Assembly: GCA_022605425.2 (NCBI GenBank)
Contig: JAKIMF020000001.1
Span: forward strand, 2,606,501 to 2,670,500
Source of the DNA: Hamiltosporidium tvaerminnensis
Lineage: Eukaryota; Microsporidia; Dubosqiidae
Direction of reading: 5' to 3'
Length of the DNA stretch: 64,000 nt
In this document: piece by piece, positions 9,965-20,106 of the stretch
Position numbering within the stretch: the stretch's first letter is position 1
Layout: every line of letters starts with the position of its first letter
The notes under the pieces: generated by a model
Seen by the model: only the letters and a program-made list of their open reading frames with translations
The model's database searches: none
Told to the model about the DNA's origin: nothing
Program-made: the position numbers and the translations under genes

Positions 9965-10147
9965 GATTAAATTTAAAAGTCAGTTACAATAAAATAACTT
10001 TTCATATTTTTTTGCTCCCAATTATCTGAGAATCACATCTATAGCCAAAGATTAAATTTAAAAGTCAGTACAATAAAATAATTTTTCATATTTTTTTGCT
10101 CCCAATTATCTGAGAATCACATCTTTAGTCCAAAGATTAAATTTATT
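9965..10147. repeat. 85-bp tandem repeat, about 2.1 copies
   Basis: Units start with GATTAAATTT at 9965, 10050 and 10135. The two full units share a TTTTTTTGCTCCCAATTATC segment and AATCACATCT and differ at a few positions. The third is just begun. Confidence 0.9.
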
Positions 10148-10872
10148 TCCATTAATTTGTCCTTTTTCCATATGAATCATATATATTTTTTATCTAATTT
10201 TAAAATATTTGATTGTTTTAAAATTAATTCTAATCTAAATATTTACTTTCAAAGATTTATAAGACAAAATGATTTCTAATTCGTTTTTAAAATCCAGGTT
10301 TGTATTTCTAAAAATAAAAAGTTATAAAATTTTAAACACTAAAGATCTGTAAAACAAAAATATTTTATTTTTACTCCATTTCTTCACAAATAAAATTCAA
10401 ACCTTAAATTATTTTATATTAAAATAATTTTAAACAGTTTTCCAAGATGTTTAAATATAAACCCAAGTTATTAAGAGCACTCTAATATTATTACTAGAAT
10501 TTAACAACATTTTCTTTGGAAAATTGAAACGAAATTTCAATCCTTACAAATTTACAGATGATAAACTTTAAATCAATAATTATATTTCTTTAAAAAGAAA
10601 TAATAAATAAAAAAAAAGTTATAATCAAATAAAAAAATCTCGAAAAATCACAAAAATAAAAAAAAATGTAAACCATAAAAATTTATTAACAACTTAAATA
10701 TCAGACAAAGAATATTTTATTCAATATAACATAAAATTTTTTAAAAAGTACTATAATATCCTTATACGTTATTTTTATTAGAAAAAAAAATTGTAAAAAA
10801 TATAAATTGTAAAAAAGTTTCTTTTAAAAAATCATTAAATAAACTAAAAATATTGAGAAAAATATTAAATAA
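10148..10872. other. AT-rich stretch
   Basis: Nothing recognisable. Confidence 0.5.
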
Positions 10873-11025
10873 ACCAAAACAAACTACTAAGAAACTAATA
10901 AAACCAAGAAACTAAGAAACTAATAAAACTAAGAAACTAAGAAACTACTAAGAAACTAAGAAACTAATAAACCAAAACAAACTACTAAGAAACCAAGAAA
11001 CCAAGAAACCAAGAAAAATAAATTT
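10873..11025. repeat. AAGAAACTA/AAGAAACCA minisatellite
   Basis: Many imperfect copies of an 8-9 base unit AAGAAACYA with interspersed ACTACT and AATAAA segments. It ends about 30 bases beyond the stop codon of the antiporter gene, so it probably lies in or next to its 3' end. Purine-rich on the plus strand. Confidence 0.85.
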
Positions 11026-11054
11026 TTATAAACACATTTAAAATATTAGAATAT

Positions 11055-12356
11055 CTATATATCAATACCATGTTCATTTACAACACGAGAAGTACTTTCA
11101 AATTCAGTAATGTTACTTTCCATATCAACGTATTGTACATTACTTTTATTTTTTCGTAAATGTACATGAATAATTGGTGCAGTAGATCCATGCATTATAA
11201 CACTACTTAATACAACACACTGTACTAAAGGAACCAAATCTAAAAAATCAGGAAGTTTTTGTTTTGCAAAATATGCAAAGAATATTGCACCTACACCCAT
11301 CGGTCCATACCAACCAGCAAAAAATGCTTCACGATTGCAACGCAGCTCAGGAACAAATTTTCTAAAAATAAAAAATAATGGAAGTCTTCGAAATAAAATT
11401 ATAAGAAAAGCACACCACCAATATTCTGCCTTGAAATCTGTAAATGGAAGAATCGATCCAAATAATACAAAATATGACAAATTTATCAATAAATCAATGA
11501 CATCTAAAAGATGTGAATCTTTTACATCTTTTAAAAATGATTTGTCCCAAGAAAAAACCATTCCACAAATAAATGCAGCCACAATATCATCAGAATCTAT
11601 CAAAGCAGTAAATCCTGTTACAGTCACTGCCAATGCAATAATAAAAACAAGAAAACTTTCTTTATCTATAAGATTTCTAGCCTTGCTCGCTTTTAATAAA
11701 ATTCTTCCAAAATATCCAAAAAAAACACCAATCGCAATCGCAAGAAATATTTCATAAACCCACGTATGATATGTCCATTTTTTTAAAGCTTCAAAAACAC
11801 TTGAATGTGTCAATAAATATATTGGCAATGTCAAAAGTGGAAATCCAAGTCCATCATTGGCTCCAGATTCAACAGTCAGTAAATTTCTTAAATGTACTGG
11901 AATATATCTGTTTGCAAACTTTCCTTTCAAAACGGTACTGGCTAATACAGGATCAGTAGGAGTTACACATGCTCCAATAACTAAACTTTTTAAAAAAGAT
12001 AATTTGGTAACCAAACATATGATTCCAGAGCTTATAAGCCATGTTAATACCATAAGAGGAAATAACAACACAAAAAGACTCTTCCATTCTTTTCTAATAT
12101 AACTTTTTGGAACAGCAATTCCAACAGCAACAACTTGTAAACTTATAACGAGTCTAGAAAATTGAAACATAAAATCATCAGAAAGGCTGGGCGCAATATT
12201 AATTTTATTCAGAACACTGGGACCATAAAAAATTCCTATTGCAGTTGCAAGTAGTGTTTCACTCAAATAAAGTTTTTCTTTGACAAATAAAGAAACCAAA
12301 CCAAAAAGTAAAATGAAGGCAGAAACAAGTGAACAGGCCAAAATAAATCCGTGCAT
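11055..12356 (-). CDS. Na+(K+)/H+ antiporter, fungal Nha1/Sod2 type (433 aa)
   Basis: Polytopic plasma-membrane cation/proton exchanger of the CPA1 family, probably exporting Na+ or K+ in exchange for H+. About a dozen hydrophobic segments run from residue 5 to about 400. Diagnostic family motifs are present: a GPSVLN segment (45-50), TPTDP (132-136), ESGAND (163-168), DSDDIVAAFICGM (about 257-270), and RRLP followed by GWYGPMGVGAIFFA. The carboxylates of the TPTDP and ESGAND motifs, needed for ion exchange in this family, are kept. The cytoplasmic tail is only about 35 residues, far shorter than in yeast Nha1 and closer to S. pombe Sod2, so the regulatory tail is essentially gone. The start is well set: CCCC lies four bases before the ATG. 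The stop is TAG. Minisatellites lie on both sides. Confidence 0.93.
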   Translation of the reverse strand: MHGFILACSLVSAFILLFGLVSLFVKEKLYLSETLLATAIGIFYGPSVLNKINIAPSLSDDFMFQFSRLVISLQVVAVGIAVPKSYIRKEWKSLFVLLFPLMVLTWLISSGIICLVTKLSFLKSLVIGACVTPTDPVLASTVLKGKFANRYIPVHLRNLLTVESGANDGLGFPLLTLPIYLLTHSSVFEALKKWTYHTWVYEIFLAIAIGVFFGYFGRILLKASKARNLIDKESFLVFIIALAVTVTGFTALIDSDDIVAAFICGMVFSWDKSFLKDVKDSHLLDVIDLLINLSYFVLFGSILPFTDFKAEYWWCAFLIILFRRLPLFFIFRKFVPELRCNREAFFAGWYGPMGVGAIFFAYFAKQKLPDFLDLVPLVQCVVLSSVIMHGSTAPIIHVHLRKNKSNVQYVDMESNITEFESTSRVVNEHGIDI

Positions 12357-12366
12357 TTTAGGGGTA
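12357..12366 (-). promoter_or_regulatory. CCC-like start-site motif of the antiporter gene
   Basis: Minus strand reads TTACCCCTAAA directly before the ATG at 12356. It matches the microsporidian CCC-like signal and its position at other genes in this window. Confidence 0.5.
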
Positions 12367-12504
12367 ATTCACTCTTTTATTAAATAAGTCTGGTCTTTTA
12401 AAAATTTATAAATTGATTGATTTATAAACGATAGAAATATTTCCGATAAAAGAAATCTATTAAGATTAAATCATTTTTAATATTTTTTATGATAAAAATT
12501 CTTA

Positions 12505-12690
12505 TAAAATGTTGTAAAATTATATTAAAATGTTGTAAAATGTTGTAAAATTATATTAAATGTTGTAAATTTCTAATAAAACGTGGTAAAATTCTAATAA
12601 AATGTTGTAAAATTCTTTTAAAATTTCTTATAAACTCCTATAATTTCTTACAAATTTCTTACCAAACTCCTATAATTTCTTATGAAATAT
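12505..12690. repeat. irregular tandem repeat upstream of the antiporter
   Basis: Repeated AAAATGTTGTAAAATT(A/C)TA(A)TAAA units to about 12620 are followed by a second motif, CTCCTATAATTTCTTA, repeated twice to about 12690. It lies 150-330 bases 5' of the antiporter start. Confidence 0.7.
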
Positions 12691-13020
12691 CGTTAAAAAT
12701 TTCTTTTAATTACAAATTTATAAATCATAGAATAGATTTACTATATTAGAAATATAAAAACTATATTTTTTTCTTAGAATATTCCTTTTAAAATTAAATT
12801 TAAGAAAGTAATTTAGTTTTTCTAAAAATATTAAAAAATATTTGAACTATAAAAATCATAAATATAAAAGAATTAAATAGATTTTAATTAAAATTTAATA
12901 TATAAAACTGTAATATTTAATGATGCATAAAAAATTAAAAAAAAACTAAGAATATACTAAATTATAGATTTAAAAATCTGCAAGTTATAATATAGAATAA
13001 AAAATTCTTATTGTTTATAA
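12691..13020. other. AT-rich stretch
   Basis: No gene or repeat unit recognised. Confidence 0.5.
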
Positions 13021-13210
13021 TTAAAGATTTTAAAGAAATATTAAATCATATTTATAGGTTTTGATTAAAGAAATACTGCTTGATATCAAATTAAAGATTT
13101 TAAAGAAATATTAAATCATATTAATAGGTTTTGATTAATGAAATACTGCTTGATATCAAATTAAAGATTTTAAAGAAATATTAAATCATATTAATAGGTT
13201 TTGATTAATG
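13021..13210. repeat. 70-bp tandem repeat, 2.7 copies
   Basis: Units beginning TTAAAGATTTTAAAG at 13021, 13091 and 13161. Period exactly 70 bp, nearly identical, with two or three substitutions between copies. The last copy ends after TTTTGATTAATG. Confidence 0.95.
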
Positions 13211-13412
13211 AGAGATACTAATAAACCGGAATATGTAGTACGTTTTCTGATAAAAGTAAAATAATTCCATTATAAAGTTTTATTTTTTCAAAAAAATTAT
13301 GAAATTAAATAAATTTTTTATGATCAAAGAAAAAGAATTTGGCATTGAAAAAAATATATAATTTTAAGTGATATAAACGAAAAAAAGAACTTTTTGAAAT
13401 TACATTGTATTT

Positions 13413-13489
13413 GTAATTTATTAAAAGATTTAAAAATGGTAAAAGATATTTTAACCTAGAATTTTATTAAATACAAGTAATTTATTAAA
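13413..13489 (+). mobile_element. ~50-bp 5'-truncated Dong/R4-like micro-insertion with TSD
   Basis: The bases 13434-13473 (AAAATGGTAAAAGATATTTT, then AACCTAGAATTTTATTAAAT) nearly match the last 40 bases of the Dong-like element at 37735-37774. The block 13426-13476 is flanked by a 13-bp direct repeat GTAATTTATTAAA at 13413-13425 and 13477-13489. This is what a reverse-transcription event aborted after a few dozen bases would leave. The short length means chance cannot be fully excluded, but the match and the duplication support each other. Confidence 0.65.
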
Positions 13490-14769
13490 TATTTTACATT
13501 TTTAAATCTTTATATATAATTTTAAAGAAGAGTGATTTTAAAGAAATAATTTGAAAATAAAATCTGTTTTTGAAAAAGAATATAAATTTTTACAGATTAA
13601 AATGAGAGAATAAAAAATTAGGAATAAATATATGAGAGTGTGAAAATATTTAGAAAATATTTTACAAAAACATAAATCTAGTTATATTGAAAGATTATAG
13701 AATGTAATTATATAAAGAACCATTAAATTTAAAAATAAAATTCACCACTGTTTGATTAAAGATTTAGTTAAAATTGCTCGAACAGTTTAATTTACTCGAT
13801 ATAATACGTCTTTCGACTTAGCGATATAGAAAATAAATTACATATTGCTTTAAAAGTAAAATATTAAATTTTAATACAAATAGATTCTTATATTTATACA
13901 AGAAGAAAAAAATAAATTTCAGGAAAGTAGAAATTTTCGCTAAAAAAAAGGTTTGGAAAGGAAAAGTAAATTTAAAGAAAAAATAAATTCTATAAAAAAT
14001 TTATCTGATATGCCTAGATTCCTACCTATGGTGGTAAACATCAAATTTAAATATTAATAATTCATAAAGTCAGTCATATGTTGGATACCGAAATAAATAA
14101 TAAATATTTCATTGAGAAAATATAAAAAATTACGTTAGAAGAGAAAACTTCATATAAAATGGAATTTTTGTCATATTAATTTTGGTTGTTGAGTTTTATA
14201 CATCTTCTGTTTTGACAGACTAGTCTATTATATTTGCATTCATATACATATTATGGGTAAAAGCTTTGAATTATATCATTTTATAGACATATTTAGTTTC
14301 ATTAATTGCAGTATTTTTCTGTATAATACCACCCTCCTTGTCTGCCTCAATATGTCGGCTGATATATAATTTTCAAAACTCTCGGATTTTATTATGACAC
14401 ACCCGAGACATTTTCTTAGCTCTCATCATCAATTGGTCATAAAACAAATTTCTTCATCAACAAAATGAAATCTTTTAAACAAATGTTTGGATAATTATTG
14501 ATTAATTAATCTTGATTTTTACAAATATATAGAGCTTCTTAAGTTATATCTTAATATATTTACTTACAATACCATCTCGTTATTCAATTAAAATATTTTA
14601 AATAAATGTGCGTTTTAAAACCAACCCCTCTCCACTATGTTAATACCTGTGAATTTTATTCTGAGTAAAAGTATAATCTCGAAGATAATTGAAACTGTTA
14701 ACATATATGAGATCTAAAAAATATATTTTTTTGTCTTCCTTTAGAGAGATAAAAACCTTTTTTGCCTAA
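13490..14769. other. gene-free, partly decayed sequence
   Basis: Mostly AT-rich. About 14180-14460 is richer in G and C and has few stops on the minus strand, but I could not identify a product. Confidence 0.45.
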
Positions 14770-15090
14770 CTAAACCATTTTGAATCGAATCACGATTTTA
14801 ATGAAATAACGGCATTTAGATCAGCAGTTCTTAACAACGACATGCGGGAAAGTATTTTTTGGAATGCGACAGAAGCCCCCGTCAAAAGCCTAAGCTTATA
14901 CAGAAATTTTGATTATGTTTCTTTTTGCAACAAAATAAGACAACAAATTTACAAAAAATCGAAACACTTTTTCATTTGGGGGTGCAAAGATCAATTTTCA
15001 GAATCAAATGGTTCCGACCCACTTGCAAGGTTAAGAACCACTGATCTAGATTATATATTTCCCAAAAAAATCCAGAAAAAAATAGATTAA
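14770..15090 (+). CDS. orphan ORF or gene fragment
   Basis: Open frame from 14770 (after a TAA at 14767) to a TAA at 15088-15090. The first ATG is at 14842, giving 82 residues beginning MRESIFWNATEAP. The 24 codons before the ATG also look protein-like (for example FNEITAFRSAVLNND), so this may be the tail of a longer, 5'-broken gene rather than a complete one. Composition is closer to coding sequence than the flanks: Phe, Ser, Lys, Asp rich, with FIWGCKDQF and LARLRTTDLDYIFP. I recognise no domain. It ends about 170 bases before a Dong relic and could belong to a mobile element. Confidence 0.35.
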   Translation, partial: LNHFESNHDFNEITAFRSAVLNNDMRESIFWNATEAPVKSLSLYRNFDYVSFCNKIRQQIYKKSKHFFIWGCKDQFSESNGSDPLARLRTTDLDYIFPKKIQKKID

Positions 15091-15261
15091 AAATAATCCA
15101 AAAATCAAATCAGAAAATTTTAAAAAAATGTTCAATCTTCATTTTTCTTGCTCATTTCATGAATTATATTTATATCAGTTTTTTTTACCTTTTTTTATAT
15201 ATGAAACCTTTTTATTATTTTAAAGCTAAAAAGATAAAAATATAAAACTTAAAAAAACCAA

Positions 15262-15655
15262 AAATACCCATGAATGTAGAGGCATATATTCAGTCGATAG
15301 TACTCAAGAAGACAGTCTAAACAATCTATTCCGATAAACGGCGAGACCTTTAGTATGCTTCAAATACCGAAAAGAGCCGGGACAGTGCGTCATTAAGTGC
15401 TATTAAGAGAGCAGAGATGCATAAAAAACCAAAAACCCATCTAAAGTAAGTGAATAATGGGAAAAAACGATGTTAAAAAGATAATAAGAAAAATATTTTA
15501 TCTTTTAATATTTAGATGGCGTAACCATAGTGGAAAAACCGACAATAAACATATTTGAAGAGTTGGATATGAGAATGAATAATGAATTGGTTGAAAAAGT
15601 GAAAAAATTATACAAAATATAATTTTTTAACCGGAAAAAAATTAAATAAATGAAA
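15262..15655 (+). mobile_element. Dong/R4-like LINE, 3' relic
   Basis: Starts at CCCATGAATGTAGAGGCATA, matching 37388 onward of the main element, and runs collinearly through the AATACCGAAAAGAGC block (main copy AATGCCGAAGAGAGC), the AGAGCAGAGATGCAT block, the ATGAAGAGT-like end (AATATTTGAAGAGTTGGAT) and the 3' UTR (TTTTTTAACCGGAAAAAAATTAAATAA). Several stops and small indels, with one AT-rich expansion in the middle. It is a 5'-truncated, decayed copy holding only the last ~120 codons and the 3' UTR. Confidence 0.75.
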
Positions 15656-16160
15656 GTTATAAAAAATAACTTAACTATTAAAATAAACTTTAAAAAAGAT
15701 TTGAAGAAATTTCTTTTTTTAACTTTGCTATTAATATTTTCTTAAACCGATTTTGTGTAATATATTAAAGGTGTATAATAAAGAAAATCGAGGTGACATA
15801 ATAAAGTACCAATAAAGATTGTGTAAAGTTTTAGTAAGGACATCCAACAAAAACTAGCATAAGAACATAAGGACGGTTTAATTGAGGCTTAGAAATTATT
15901 AATTTAAAATTGTAAATTTGAAACCTTTGTGAGTCCGTGCTAGTGGCGTCTTTTCCTGGTTTTTAGAAAGGGGTTCGAATAATAGCAGCAAGGAAAAAAT
16001 AAAAAAAAACACTTATTAAACTATAAATAAATGTACAAATAGTTATACAATAATAAGTTAATACGTGTTTTTTTGTTTTTTATACGAAGACTTAATATTA
16101 TAACATCAAATTACCGAACATAAATCAACTATTCTGATGAGTTGTAATCTTAAACGTAAT
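15656..16160. other. spacer between Dong relic and piggyBac
   Basis: No gene recognised. Confidence 0.5.
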
Positions 16161-16450
16161 TTAACCGTTTGGCTGCTAAGCAATTATTGCAAGAACGCAC
16201 GAAAACTGCGGGACTTATTTTCAATCGATGTTGTCAATTTTTTTTTTATATATATATTGTTTCGCACAACTACAATGTAACAAGTGTTATTGTTAACATA
16301 GAAAAACAAGTGGTCGTTAAAAATTAAAATTTATAAAAAGATAACTTAAAGTTTATTGATTTTCTCTTATGATCAGCACCTGAATCAATGATTTCGAATG
16401 ATTCCGGCGTAGGCACTAGGTGATACATGATAACAATTGCTATCGATAAT

Positions 16451-16500
16451 ACACTAGGTAGTATCACAAAATAATATTATTATGTGATACTACCTAGTGT
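16451..16500. repeat. 50-bp near-perfect palindrome inside piggyBac
   Basis: Arms ACACTAGGTAGTATCACA and TGTGATACTACCTAGTGT are exact inverted copies, separated by AAATAATATTATTA, which is itself almost palindromic. It sits between the transposase stop and the left terminal repeat. A related half-copy, CACTAGGTGATACATGA, lies just upstream at about 16414. It would form a long hairpin in DNA or RNA. Confidence 0.95.
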
Positions 16501-16562
16501 TTTTCCAAACGTAAAGGATCGTTTTCATGAGAGTGAAAAATTCTGACTCTTACTTAAAAAAT

Positions 16563-18244
16563 TTATGTATTACAACTATGTTTTGCCGCACAAATAGCGT
16601 GAAGACCTTTTTTACAACAAGCGCAAATAAGGTGGGATCGCTTGATCCCGCTCCTTTTGTTGCTACACACCGCACATTGTCGTAAGTTACGACCCGGTAA
16701 TTTTTCAAGCGCAAATTTATTAGTTGATGAAGATGGTTGTGTTGACACGCTATTTTTATGGTACATCCACTCCTTTTCGATGTCGTCAATAATTTTCGAT
16801 GTAAATTTGAGCCGGTTCATTTTTTTTTCAGTAGTGTTTGAAACATATAAAATATATGACTTCAGCACCATTCTTCCAAATACGTTGAACTACTTTCTTC
16901 CAATACTCGAGGGTTCTTCGCTCGTCTAAATACACGTATAGCATTTTGTCGCACTCGTCCACACCACCCATGTATTTATTGTAGTCATGAATCATGCTTG
17001 GTTTCATCTTTTCGTATTCAAAATTCCCTTTCTTTTTCTTGATCGTCACACTATTAGTATCCGAATTTGATGAAATCAGTATGACTGGGTTTGGGTTGGA
17101 CTTTTTGTCCCTGAAAGAGCACATCAATACATTTTCATGTGCCATGTATTTCGCTTCTCCTACGATTGCTTTCTTAGCTTCTGGAGGAATCTCTTTTCTG
17201 TTACGTCTAATTGTTCCAGTTAGATAAGTATTTTGTTTCAAAAGGGCTTTGGCCAAGCGTAAGGTTGTGTAAAAATTATCTGTAAACAGATGATAGCCCT
17301 TGAACAGATATTGCCAGTTGAAAGCAATTTTCGCGCAACCGTAAATCCAAGGCCATATTTTTGTACTAAATCTCTGTCATCTGTATTTTTAGCTCCTTTG
17401 TAGCAAAAAAAACCCAAGCAATATTTAGAAATCGAGTCGCAAAACATCCAAAATTTTATCACCTATTTATGGTGTTTTTTGTTTGGGATGTATTGTTTTA
17501 TGGCAGAATGACAGTGAGTATCAACTAACGACTCGTCGATAGATAATTGTTGATTTGGTATATAATGCCGCTGAAATACAGTATTTGCATGTTTGACAAG
17601 CATATCAAATCTGCCGCATGGGTCATAATTCGGATGTCCTGGTTCAAATAATGACGTATTGTCAATCAAGTGAAAAAACTTCAAAATCAGTTGAAACCTA
17701 TCCCTTGAAAACATTGTCCTAAACCATGGTAATTGCCGGGAACCTGTTGCCCAATAACTATCAATTGTTGGCCTTCTCGTAATCCCCATTTCGAGTAAGA
17801 CTGCAATAAAGGCTTTGATTTCGTATATCGTTGTCGGCGTCCACTTTTTTGCTCGAGAATTATTCAAAACAGTGTGCGAGGCAAAAAACTGGGTAGCATA
17901 TCGATTTGTTTCCCTTACAATGGTTTCAAGGAGTGATGTGGTAAAAAATAAATTGAAATATGTTACCGGTGAAGCATCGGGGGAGGCGCACATCTAGGTC
18001 CAGGAGTCTCGAAAAAATTATTTGTTGCTTTGGAAAACACATTAGTCGGAGGAATATTCGTAAAAGTTGGTGTTTCCTCTGCTTCTGAAGATGAAGATGA
18101 GATAGAAGACTTACTTTCAATCCTCAGTCTTTTTCTTCGATGAGTTATAATAATGCTATCATCACTACTTGTGTCACCACCAATTTCACCATCCTCAGAA
18201 TCGCTAGCAATCGAATCAACGTCCGAAATAATAGTTCGTGACAT
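16563..18244 (-). pseudogene. piggyBac transposase, inactivated
   Basis: Starts at the ATG at 18244 with an acidic, Ser/Asp-rich N-terminus (MSRTIISDVDSIASDSEDGE), typical of piggyBac transposases. The catalytic core follows: LSIDESLVDTH with the first Asp, HLFTDNFYTTL with the second, and YNKYMGGVDECDKML with the third and fourth. The C-terminal cysteine-rich DNA-binding domain is also present (CAVC, CACC, CAAKHSC; about 16563-16690). The gene is broken by a frameshift near 17965-17990, a TAG at about 17460-17462 after KKHHK, where the family usually has a tryptophan, a frameshift near 17260-17315, and another near 16830-16870. All DDD residues survive at the nucleotide level, so inactivation is recent. 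Confidence 0.93.
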
Positions 18245-18514
18245 GGTTATATTTTTTAAATAATATATAAAAACGGTAAAAAGTTAGTTTAGAATACACT
18301 CGTGTTACAAAGTACTCGCAAGGTCAGACTACGTTCAATTCCACGGAGCAAAAAGACACACTGTGACTGGCAGCGCGAAAGCGCTGCGTCGCTGTTTTCG
18401 AGACAAATGAACGAAGCGCATTCGCGCCGCGTAGCAGTCAAACGGTTAATAGTCAATATGTTTTAGCCTAATTATTTCTAATTGTAATAATTAAGATTTC
18501 TTTAATTTAATTAA

Positions 18515-18880
18515 ATAAGAGTTATAAAAATTTTGACTCGGGTAGAATTTTTTTTCTACCTTTTTACCACTAAAAATAAACTTCTGAATCCGAAGCTTCT
18601 TTTAGATTTATTTTCGGTTCTCAACTGTGGCTCCTACATCTGAAATACAAAGAGTGATATTCTTTGTTTTAACACGCATAAAATCATGTTACTTGACTCG
18701 GTAAGTAGTAACGGGAATGAGTTTCTTCATATATCTGGCTCTTTTAAGAACACAGTTTAACACTCTTTCACATCTCTCTTCGGTATTTGGTTCTAACTCA
18801 ATTCTTTTCATCAATGGACGAGAATTTTTCGACTGTCTTTTTATGTACTATCAAAATATTTTATCAGAATAGTATCGTAA
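18515..18880 (-). mobile_element. Dong/R4-like LINE, inverted 3' relic
   Basis: Read on the minus strand it contains ATAGTACATAAAAAGACAGT followed by CGAAAAATTCTCG, matching the main element near 37418-37445 (ATAGTACTTAAAAAGACAGT, CGAAACTATTTCC). Next comes GAGTTAGAACCAAATACCGA then AGAGAG, matching 37475-37495. It ends with a 3' UTR-like GGTAGAAAAAAAATTCTACC. A 40-codon stretch is still open (for example EERCERVLNCVLKRARYMKK). It lies about 65 bases outside the piggyBac right end and points the opposite way from the other copies. Confidence 0.75.
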
Positions 18881-20089
18881 TAATATTTAATATCTAATAC
18901 AGATTATACTAAACACATGGCGATTCGACATTTTGAAAAAAAAATAACAGATTGAGCATTCAATCATTACAAATATATGATTTAGTATTTTAAATTTACT
19001 ATTACTAAATTTAACATAAAAAACTTAAACATGACTTAAAAACGAGATATTTTTTTGATTTATTCTACGTCTGCATATAAGTATTTTATTTTAAGCATTT
19101 ATTTAGAAATAAAAATTTCAAAAGACTAAAGAGCTAGCTTTGCTGAAATTGATAAATGTAATTATTCTACCATTAAAAGTTCTAAATAATAATAGAAATG
19201 TCATCATCTATTCTCCTTTGATATGCCAAAACACATTCACCATTTCAAGGATTTAAATTTATCTGAAATTTATAGTTTAGAGTTATTTGCTGCAATATTT
19301 TTTTTGATAAATTATATATAGATTTTATTCTAAAAAGCATATTGACTTTCTTTAAATTGTTCTACAGATTAAAGACCTCTATATTGGATTTTATTATGGA
19401 TAATTCAATTTGAAGTATTTTTTTTAATATGAGATATTATTAGCAACAATATTCTTTTACAATGAAGATACAATTATATCATAATTCGAACATCCTTGAA
19501 ATATTTTTTTTACCATACAACAAAATATTTGAAAGATCAAAAAAAATTTATAAATTTTTCATTTTTGATACTTCAGATCATTTTTAAAAAAAAAAATTAA
19601 TTGCAAAAAAAATTATAAAGTTTGAATATAAAGAGAAAAAATACACAATAACAATATTTTTCATGTAAATTGTATACCTAATATAATCTGATATTTTAAA
19701 ACTATGATTTTAAAAAAATTTAAATAAATTACATTTTATATGATTTTATTACCCGGTATTAAATTTATAAAGATTTGAAATATTCAAATTATTTCTCCTT
19801 GAAAATTAGGTTTGATTATCTTAATATAATGTTATAGAAGTACAATATTGATAATAATGTTATTACCTCGAAACATGACTTTTTGTTCTATAATCATTAT
19901 AACTTTCTCCGGTACTTTTTTTGGATATATCTACTTTATATCTATTTAAAATATTCTAAATTAATCGATTAAATGAAAAAATTTAGAAAACAAATTATAA
20001 AATTTAAATTTATACAATATGTATCATTAGCATTTAAAAAGCTTCTTCTCTTATATATTCACCCGTTTCTATAAAAAAATTTAAATCTA
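18881..20089. other. AT-rich desert
   Basis: No gene, RNA or clear repeat found. Confidence 0.55.
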
Positions 20090-20106
20090 CCCCTTCACGT
20101 TAGAAA
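20090..20106 (+). promoter_or_regulatory. CCC-like start-site motif
   Basis: CCCC at 20090-20093, 13 bases before the ATG at 20107. A TATATATT lies about 40 bases upstream. Confidence 0.4.

Larger units (their letters stand above)
16161..18449 (-). mobile_element. piggyBac-type DNA transposon, complete boundaries
   Basis: Flanked by the piggyBac target site TTAA at 16161-16164 and 18446-18449. Terminal inverted repeats follow: left end CCGTTTGGCTGCTAAGC and right end, read inward, CCGTTTGACTGCTACGC, matching at 15 of 17 bases. Total 2.29 kb including both TTAA, a normal size. The transposase gene runs on the minus strand. GC content is well above the host background, especially near the right end with GC-rich GCGCTGCGTCG-type sequence. 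Well-preserved ends but a broken transposase suggest fairly recent arrival and loss of activity. Microsporidian piggyBac elements are thought to have been exchanged with animals. Confidence 0.95.

Noticed and set aside
11335-11757. 140-codon plus-strand ORF opposite the antiporter
   Set aside because: Shadow of a conserved membrane protein gene on the minus strand; no start motif and no domain.
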